Assembly: GCA_023231475.1 (NCBI GenBank) | Contig: JALJEE010002573.1 | Span: forward strand, 1-39,023 | Direction of reading: 5' to 3' | Origin: Seison nebaliae | Taxonomy: Eukaryota > Rotifera > Pararotatoria > Seisonacea > Seisonidae | Length of the DNA: 39,023 nt | In this document: one piece after another, positions 32,582 to 39,023 of the stretch | Numbering within the stretch: the first letter of the stretch is position 1 | Layout of the letters: each line of letters opens with the position of its first letter | Translations under genes and position numbers: made by a program | The notes under the pieces: generated by a model | Database searches by the model: none | What the model was told of the DNA's origin: nothing | What the model saw: the letters and a program-made list of their open reading frames with translations, nothing else

Positions 32582-35500
32582 ATGAAATGTTGGACGAGTG
32601 AAAGTCTCTTGAAATTATCCCTCTCACTTCTCATGATGATGGTGATGGTTTGTTGTGATAATGATCATTTGACCGTCAACCAGATCTTGGAGAGAGGTTA
32701 TATTCATTCGAGGAATAATACGAAATTTCATGATAATTTACTTCGATCTTATGAGAATTTAATTGTTATTTATAAAATCGGTAAAACGGATATTGGCCGT
32801 GATATATTCGGATATGCCATCGGATTTGATGTTACTGAAAGAATCGAAGCGGTTGAACCGTACGGTTTCCGAATAAAATCCATCAACACTCATAAGGAAC
32901 AATTCAATCAATTGTTTCAGGTTGCCATGACGATGGATTTCTTCACAGGCCAAATCTTCACTTCGTTGATGCTCTACAGTTTTATGGTGGATCTGATGAA
33001 TCAATTGAAGATGAAGAGAAGTGAAATCATTCGTCGCGGTCTCATCATTCACATCGTACCCAATCATAGCATCGATCAATTGGAGCATGAATTTGTCACA
33101 AATAAGTGTCCAGTGAACATGCCGCAAAATAATCCATTAACGGGAACGAACATCACTCGAAATATGTTGCCGAGAAAGAAGTTTCTAACCAACAAAAATA
33201 TCAGTGACATAGTAAAGACGTTCGGAATGAAACGGAATGAGAAAATTGCCGTCGTTCAATGGCTTATCTCGTACGATTGGGATTTGTTCTTTTCCATCAA
33301 TTCTCATAAAAACGGTATTTATCTTCCGACGAATATGAATGAAATTAATTCGAAAAGAAAACAAATTTATGATGTGATCAATAAAGAGTTGTTAAAATCC
33401 GTTTCATCAACCAAATGTCAATGGAGAGTGTATAATGATGAATTCGTCGATTTTATGAGTAACTATACTGACACTTATTCATTTCAATTAGGAATCGATT
33501 GTTGTCCAACTATAAACCGATCAACATTCTTCGATAAATGGACGTCGAACGTCCGTCCATTATTTTATCGTTTACTCAATTTGAAATTACCTGGAATTTC
33601 GGGATATATTCTATCCAGAGATTATACCGGTGTCTCGTCCATCGGTCAAACGGAATTAGTGGACAGTAAACTAAAAATAACGGACGGAACTGTCACCAAT
33701 GAATTCCGTACGAAATTTAACGGTTATTTCATGATCAGTTGGCCGAATACGTCGACAAGTATAAAAGTCGTTCCAATCCATCCGAAATTCCATGCGACTC
33801 CATTGACCATTAAATTACGTCCCAATAATTACATGTTCAACATTTCCATGTACGAGGACGGAACATATCCGACAAATATCGATCCGTTAATTGTGACGGA
33901 TACCAAACCGAAATTACAACCATTAATCGATATTTTAGGAGAGATATCGTTCGACACTCGAATGTTTCTCAAGAAATTGTTAAAAGAAAATAATTATCGA
34001 ATAAATACAACAAATCATGAGAATATGGTGAAATATTTGAAGAAAGTGAACGATCAATATCCTCATATCACTTCACTTTATTCCATCGGTCAGAGTGTGC
34101 AGAAGAGGGAATTGTACGTGTTAATTGTGAGTAAAGAACCGGAGAAACATATTTTAAAGAAACCCGAATTTAAATATATCGCTAATATGCATGGCGATGA
34201 GATCGTAGGACGAGAGTCACTTTTGGATCTCATCGACATTCTCGTCTCCAATTACGAGACGTCGAACGAGATACGAGATTTGGTAGACAATGTTCGCATT
34301 CACATTATGCCATCGATGAATCCTGACGGTCATGAATTACATCAACGAGAGAATGCGAATCATGTGGATTTAAATCGAAATTTTCCTGATTATCATTTCG
34401 ATTTACAGAAGAAATCACAACCGACAATGGAACCGGAAGTCAATCATGTCATTGATTGGTTGAAAAGAGTACCCTTCGTCTTGTCTGCCAATTTACATGG
34501 AGGCGCTTTAGTGGCCAATTATCCATTTGATGCTTATGATGAGAATCATAACAATAAGTCGCCAGATGATGATTTATTCCAAGAGTTAGCAAGTAGTTAT
34601 TCACGAATGATGAGTGAAATGTACAAAGGAGATAAATGTCCTAATGAATATTTCAAGGGAGGAATTACTAACGGTGCCAAATGGTACCAGTTGTTTGGTG
34701 GTATGCAAGATTATAATTATTTCAATACAGATTGTCTCGAACTCACCATCGAAATGAGTTGTATCAAATGGCCGAATTTGAATCGATTGACAACTCTCGT
34801 ACAGGAACAGAGATTATCTCTCATCAGTTTTATGACGAAAGTTTTTGGAGGAATCAAAGGAACCGTTCGAGATAAGAACACCAATTCTTTCATCACCAAT
34901 GCCACCATATCAATCGATGGTAACGATCATGTCGTCCATAGTACGGTGTATGGCGATTTCTTCCGCTTGTTACCATCGACAGAAGAGGAAATTGTTATTA
35001 CATGCTCCCATCCTAATTACATTCCCATTTCCGTCAAACTTCGACCACATAAAACATATGCGAAAGTCATTCAATTTAAACTTATTCCCATCGTGAATAA
35101 TATGACGATGAATAATCATTTCACTAAATACCATCAATGGCAACAATTATCACCACCGTTGTGGCTCATCGTTCTCATTCTAATGTTCCTCCTCATCGTC
35201 TTGTCAACGACTATGTTGAAATTAGTTCATCGTAATCGCAATCTTCCTCAAACCACTAATTGTCTCAATTCATGTTGTTGTTGGTGTTGTTTGTGGAAGT
35301 GGCGTAAATCGAACGAGGACAATCCATATCAGAAAGTTAAATATGAAAAATTGGGAACGGGAGTCATTATCGATCACAATCATGACAACGATATGGTAGA
35401 GAGTAGTGACAACGAAGAGAGAAATGAAGAAAACATGTCCAATACCATCCAAGAATCGTTCAAGAACCATCTGAATAAGTTCAAGAAGAAATATTACGGG

Positions 35501-35611
35501 AAGAAGAAGAATGTTGGAAATGGATTGGATCCATACCAAAATATTTCGAGTTCGCGCTTAAGCTCACACGGCTCATCGGATGATGAGGAAACTCAAATTT
35601 TTGTTCGTTAA
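32582..35611 (+). CDS. CPD: Carboxypeptidase D-type membrane metallopeptidase (M14), dead first and intact second domain, 1009 aa, intronless
   Basis: Type I membrane carboxypeptidase expected in the secretory route (trans-Golgi), removing C-terminal Arg/Lys. Signal peptide: residues 1-25 (SLLKLSLSLLMMMVMVCC). Domain 1 (about 28-340) has the fold outline but no zinc site: the HGNE position reads TMDF, NPDG is missing and the catalytic Glu segment reads LGIDCC; one His (SHKNG) remains. A transthyretin-like domain follows (about 341-420). Domain 2 (about 475-760) is complete: H537-G-D-E540, N580-PDG, DLNRNFPD, H639 in NLHGG, and catalytic E724 in ELTIEMSC. Then a second transthyretin-like domain (GGIKGTVRD...), a membrane helix (about 860-882), a Cys cluster CLNSCCCWCC and a charged tail of about 110 residues. 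Vertebrate and fly CPD have three domains with the last one inactive; here there are two, with the first inactive. It is a single exon of 3 kb. Confidence 0.92.
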   Translation: MKCWTSESLLKLSLSLLMMMVMVCCDNDHLTVNQILERGYIHSRNNTKFHDNLLRSYENLIVIYKIGKTDIGRDIFGYAIGFDVTERIEAVEPYGFRIKSINTHKEQFNQLFQVAMTMDFFTGQIFTSLMLYSFMVDLMNQLKMKRSEIIRRGLIIHIVPNHSIDQLEHEFVTNKCPVNMPQNNPLTGTNITRNMLPRKKFLTNKNISDIVKTFGMKRNEKIAVVQWLISYDWDLFFSINSHKNGIYLPTNMNEINSKRKQIYDVINKELLKSVSSTKCQWRVYNDEFVDFMSNYTDTYSFQLGIDCCPTINRSTFFDKWTSNVRPLFYRLLNLKLPGISGYILSRDYTGVSSIGQTELVDSKLKITDGTVTNEFRTKFNGYFMISWPNTSTSIKVVPIHPKFHATPLTIKLRPNNYMFNISMYEDGTYPTNIDPLIVTDTKPKLQPLIDILGEISFDTRMFLKKLLKENNYRINTTNHENMVKYLKKVNDQYPHITSLYSIGQSVQKRELYVLIVSKEPEKHILKKPEFKYIANMHGDEIVGRESLLDLIDILVSNYETSNEIRDLVDNVRIHIMPSMNPDGHELHQRENANHVDLNRNFPDYHFDLQKKSQPTMEPEVNHVIDWLKRVPFVLSANLHGGALVANYPFDAYDENHNNKSPDDDLFQELASSYSRMMSEMYKGDKCPNEYFKGGITNGAKWYQLFGGMQDYNYFNTDCLELTIEMSCIKWPNLNRLTTLVQEQRLSLISFMTKVFGGIKGTVRDKNTNSFITNATISIDGNDHVVHSTVYGDFFRLLPSTEEEIVITCSHPNYIPISVKLRPHKTYAKVIQFKLIPIVNNMTMNNHFTKYHQWQQLSPPLWLIVLILMFLLIVLSTTMLKLVHRNRNLPQTTNCLNSCCCWCCLWKWRKSNEDNPYQKVKYEKLGTGVIIDHNHDNDMVESSDNEERNEENMSNTIQESFKNHLNKFKKKYYGKKKNVGNGLDPYQNISSSRLSSHGSSDDEETQIFVR

Positions 35612-36405
35612 CCAAACAAATGATTTATGACAAATTATTTCCATTATATTTTCAAATGTCCAGTAATAATACGAATCATCACCACCATCATCATCATCAT
35701 GTTGACGTAATTTTCAAATCTTTGTCATTCTTCTCCTTCAGTCCGAAACGACCACTATTGGCCATTGGAAATAGCTGATTGTGAGTTGGATTGGGGCGAA
35801 GGTAAATGTGAAAAATATCATTCTCAAAATAATTCTTTCGAATAATTCAAAATAATTTAAACTCTCCATCATTGTTTACTCATCTGTCATGTCTTTCTCT
35901 TTTCAACCTTCTCCGTCTTCGAAAGAACGATTCGTTAAACAAACATATTTGACGGAGGGAAGATTCAAAAAAAAAATTTCTTATTTCATGAAGAAGAAAC
36001 CTGAAAATGAAATATTAATTTTTTTGTCGATTTGGATTCAATTAAATTGAGCAACGATTCCTTCAAAGAGTATATGCAAAATTATTTTCTCGTCAATCCA
36101 ATTCATTTTTTCCCCAATTTTTTTCCTCGATTTTTTCCTGAATACTCTTCACATTTCCATCGCTTCGAAGATTGAATGATAAAGTACTTTTCTTTCATCA
36201 CATATATACATTTGTTAAATCAAATTTCATTTACATTCCTTTTCTCATAATTTCTTTTATTATCATCATTATCATCGAGAAATAAATACGAATAAAACTA
36301 TATTCTTTCCCTAACTATTCGACGATGTGTGACGGAAAGTTTTTCGGAAAAACTTGTCCCGAGAACATCTGAGAGAGAGAAAGAGAAAGAGAGAGAGACA
36401 TCAGG
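35612..36405. other. Spacer between carboxypeptidase and CCZ1/HPS4-like gene
   Basis: About 800 bases holding the carboxypeptidase 3' end (a short CAT run at 35680-35700) and the promoter of the next plus-strand gene. A GAGA-rich run (36370-36399), a motif class often found near arthropod promoters, lies directly upstream of the assigned start codon. Confidence 0.45.
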
Positions 36406-37930
36406 ATGGATTGGAATACTTTCAATATTTGTTCGCCGGATCGACGTCAATTTAAATTTACAATTTACGATACTAACGAATGTAACGAAGACTCGAAAGG
36501 AGTCGTTCGACATTATCCGAAATATGAGGAAATTGATAAAGTTTTCACGAATCTTCAATGAATTGACAATTTGAATTTCGATTTAGGATGACGTGCAAAT
36601 TTTTGATGGTTTGTTTTGTGGATTGACGAGTCGTCTCAATTTCATTCTAACTGATAACGAGACGGAATCGACCCAGAATAGTTTGACCATTTTCGAATCA
36701 AGCGGTCGATGTGCCGTTTCTAAGGAGATTAATCGATTGGTCTACACTCTCCATGCCATCGACGATCATTCACATCCCGACGACGAACAATTGTCGATGG
36801 ACGTGGTGGAAATATTCAACTTCCTCCAACGAATTTCGAACCAATTCAGGAATTTAGACGAATTATTCGATATCACATTGCCATTTATTAACAACGAATA
36901 TGAAGTCGACGTATCGAGAGTAGTGAAATCGCAAGTTTGATAATTCAAATTTCGAATTAAATTGTCTTTTTTTTATTGTTCGGAAGGAATTGGTGAAGTT
37001 TGAAGAATTATCAAATATTTTCAAAATGGATCTCGGTCAAATTTATTTGTCCTTTTTCATTTTGGATAATAAAGAGAATGTTCAAATTTATAATGACGTA
37101 CATGAAAGTAAATTGGAGGAACGAATGGCAGCCGTCTACTATTGGAAAAAGAGAAGGTTCTTCAAGTTTTCTTTCCCACCAACATTTTCCATTAGTTGAA
37201 ATGATTTGAAAAATATTTAGTGAATTGTTGAAAAGGAATGAAAAGATTTCCGATCGTCTACCTAAACGGATGGAAATCTTCACGTTCAATCATCCCTCCA
37301 CGTCATTGAACCATTTCCAATATCTGACGATTTGTTGTAATCGATATGTCGTCATTCTCCAACTAATGATCGACGATGAGAGAATGGAAGAGAATGTGAA
37401 ACTTTTGACGAATTTGGTTTCGACTCATTTCTCATAATTTCTCACCATTTCCACGTTCTCTTCAGTGGCTACATAGTTTGAACATTTTCGGAAAATTGGA
37501 TTTGTTATATCATCAAATTAATGACGATAATGAAAGTAATTCAACGATTTTTGATATGTCTCTCAACTCCACCAATTCCGGAAATAACATTCAATTTTTT
37601 ATTATCGAAGATAGATGTCGAATTAAAGGTTTTCACTCCATTTATCGTTTTAACACACATTCGATAAATGAATTTTTAAGGTTCCTGCATCTTTTTCGGA
37701 AATGATACGAACGAAGAAAAATTGTTCATAAAGAGATGTTGGAAATCTTACAAGAAACTTCGCTACAATTTGACAAAAATAAAATTTTTACGATTTCGCA
37801 TTTTGAAGTTTCGTTTTATTTATTTCTCTTTTTCATTGTTCTCCTCCCTCCTAGAGTTGATTATGCATTAATTCAAATCAAAAATGTGAAGGATCAATTA
37901 TTCATCACCTCTTTCACTTCAGTCCTATGA
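36406..37930 (+). CDS. Longin-type protein of the CCZ1/INTU/HPS4 family (probable), 7 exons, about 407 aa
   Basis: Exons: 36406-36540, 36587-36934, 36987-37165 (or 37156), 37221-37416, 37466-37628, 37681-37807 and 37855-37930; introns 46-55 bp; phases consistent. The N-terminus FKFTIYDTNECNEDSKG, then VVRHYPKYEEIDK and GLFCGLTSRLNFILT, follows the pattern of HPS4 (FYP, then CGQIAGVVR) and CCZ1 (FYHP, then GLCEAIVQF). A second segment (DVVEIFNFLQRISNQFRNLD) sits where these proteins have the end of the first longin domain. At 407 aa it is close to CCZ1 (482) and FUZ (418), and lacks the long disordered insert of HPS4. CCZ1 (with MON1) activates Rab7 and HPS4 (with HPS1) activates Rab32/38. Which member it is cannot be decided from these weak matches. 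The exon-intron structure is well supported. Confidence 0.5.
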
Positions 37931-38453
37931 ATCGATTATTATAACCAATTATTCTAATGATATTTTCCCCATTTTTACTCAAATAAAAGTTACTTGTAAA
38001 TAAATTTTTTTCTTGTTTCTGATCAGAGTCATCGAGATGGTAGAAAGGTGAATTATGAACTTATTCTTATCATAAATGACAATGAAACAACAACAACAAC
38101 AACAGCAACATTCTTCTTTCGTCCACCAGCATCATGGATCTGGTGGAGATTGAAAGAGAACTAATTTATCGATAATTGAAATTTGTAATAATATGAGGAA
38201 ATTAAGTGCGCGCAAATTGAAGAGGACGTTTAAAATTTTTTTATTTTCCCACAAATTCTCCAAATGAATCAGGAAAATGAATGAACAAATGAAAACTGAT
38301 TAATTTCTTCCATCTCTATCACGATATGAATATGAATTAATTAGAAAATATTTCGAAAACACCTGACAAATAGTAGAAACGATCTAATTATATAAATTTT
38401 GTAGACGTTTTCTAATTATGATTCAACTAGTATATTGCACATAACATTGATTA
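37931..38453. other. Spacer after the CCZ1/HPS4-like gene
   Basis: About 520 AT-rich bases. AATAAA at 37981 is a reasonable polyadenylation signal, 51 bases after the stop codon. A CAA microsatellite lies at 38086-38110. No gene is seen. Confidence 0.45.
38086..38110. repeat. CAA microsatellite
   Basis: Six to eight CAA units with one CAG. Non-coding here. Confidence 0.85.
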
Positions 38454-38488
38454 TGTAACGAGTCCAAAATGAAGAATAATGAATGAAA

Positions 38489-38586
38489 CAAAGTTCTAGT
38501 TAAGTTACAGAACGTAACTTATACGGTACGGAACGATTCTATAAATTATGCAAAGTCCTCGTTAAGTTACAGAATGTAACTTACAC
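38489..38586. repeat. 36-bp direct repeat, each copy holding an 8-bp palindrome
   Basis: Copies at 38489-38524 and 38551-38586 differ at about 4 of 36 positions, one period being 62 bases. Each contains TAAGTTAC, a 5-base loop (AGAAC or AGAAT) and GTAACTTA (38501-38521 and 38563-38583). A further inverted pair CCGGTTAA / TTAACCGG lies at 38626-38633 and 38720-38727. Confidence 0.9.
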
Positions 38587-38775
38587 CATTAAGAAGGGAC
38601 CTATCAACAACGATCAAAAAGTCAGCCGGTTAACGACCTATAATACGCAAAAGAAGGAAGTTGAAACATCTGGTATGAAACTAAGCAATGTTTAACGACC
38701 CGATTAGATAATGTCGACCTTAACCGGTTATGTAAACTTACACCAACTCGGAAGTTGTGTACCTTTGGGAACGAC

Positions 38776-38819
38776 TATAAATATGAGAATCAAAAAAAAA
38801 ACAATTATGCAATTCATTT
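38776..38819 (+). promoter_or_regulatory. Probable core promoter (TATA box, initiator)
   Basis: TATAAATAT at 38776-38784 is followed by TCATTT at 38814-38819, which fits the arthropod initiator TCA(G/T)T(C/T). The spacing is about 40 bases, a little longer than the usual 30. Together with the palindromic repeats upstream it looks like a real promoter, either of a gene beyond the window or of an LTR. Confidence 0.4.
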
Positions 38820-39023
38820 TATTCATCAAGGCAATGCAACACCACACATTCATTTATCAAATCAATACGTGATGTCGGGACGGAAGAAGCTACGGACACA
38901 TTTCTAAATTCTACGTTGTCGAACCCGTATTACATTTATATCTTTCTCCTCACTTCTTTTCTATAATTTTAATGAGACGATTGCTCATACGTAAATAAAC
39001 TTCACATCTGACTCGAATGCTTC

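Larger units (their letters stand above)
38454..39023 (+). other. Possible LTR-like or promoter region, cut by the window edge
   Basis: The stretch from TGTAACGAG (38454) to the window end differs in style from its surroundings: repeated palindromes, a TATA box, and an AATAAA at 38994. That order (repeats, TATA, polyadenylation signal) would suit the long terminal repeat of an LTR retroelement, but no internal coding part, primer site or second copy is in view. A gene promoter plus first exon is an equal alternative. Confidence 0.2.

Noticed and set aside
8886-37930. A functional cluster of membrane-traffic genes
   Set aside because: The genes are on both strands, far apart, and interleaved with condensin, twinfilin and unknown genes, so shared function is probably chance.

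Overview
This is eukaryotic nuclear DNA: AT-rich (roughly 30% GC by eye), with large open reading frames on both strands, short GT-AG introns (most about 45-65 bp, a few longer) and many simple repeats. The recognisable genes are animal genes. Compact genes, tiny introns, strong AT bias and a very divergent Argonaute suggest a small-genome arthropod, most plausibly a mite. That placement is an inference from style, not from a diagnostic marker.

Layout: (1) 1-1.2 kb, the 3' end of a degenerate LINE with a reverse transcriptase. (2) 1.7-7.4 kb, a divergent intronless cyclin-like gene (+), a small unidentified ORF (+), an intronless Argonaute (-) with the slicer residues gone, and a 3-exon membrane protein (-). 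(3) 8.9-11.5 kb, a 4-exon synaptotagmin (-) with a poly-Gln N-terminus. (4) 11.5-15.5 kb, gene-poor DNA with microsatellites and a few orphan exon-like ORFs. (5) 15.6-17.6 kb, condensin subunit H/Barren (-). (6) 18.0-18.5 kb, an unexplained GC-richer island with strong hairpins. (7) 19.1-20.8 kb, a 6-exon coiled-coil gene (+), followed by a convergent 145-aa ORF (-). (8) 23.6-25.0 kb, twinfilin (+, 8 exons). (9) 25.7-30.4 kb, AP-3 delta adaptin (-, 7 exons). (10) 32.6-35.6 kb, a carboxypeptidase D-type membrane peptidase (+, intronless) with a dead first domain and an intact second domain. (11) 36.4-37.9 kb, a 7-exon gene resembling the CCZ1/HPS4 longin family (+). (12) 38.45-39.02 kb, a promoter- or LTR-like stretch with a duplicated palindrome and a TATA box, running off the edge.

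The genes do not form a pathway. Several act in membrane traffic (synaptotagmin, AP-3 delta, carboxypeptidase D, CCZ1/HPS4-like), but they lie on both strands with their own spacers, so I read this as coincidence. Exon structures were built by hand from splice consensus, reading phase and remembered family sequences, without transcripts. The items most worth a second look are the slicer-dead Argonaute, the structured island at 18.05-18.47 kb, the 36-bp repeats at 38.5 kb and the synaptotagmin with no visible membrane anchor. I did not find a clearly new multi-gene system.
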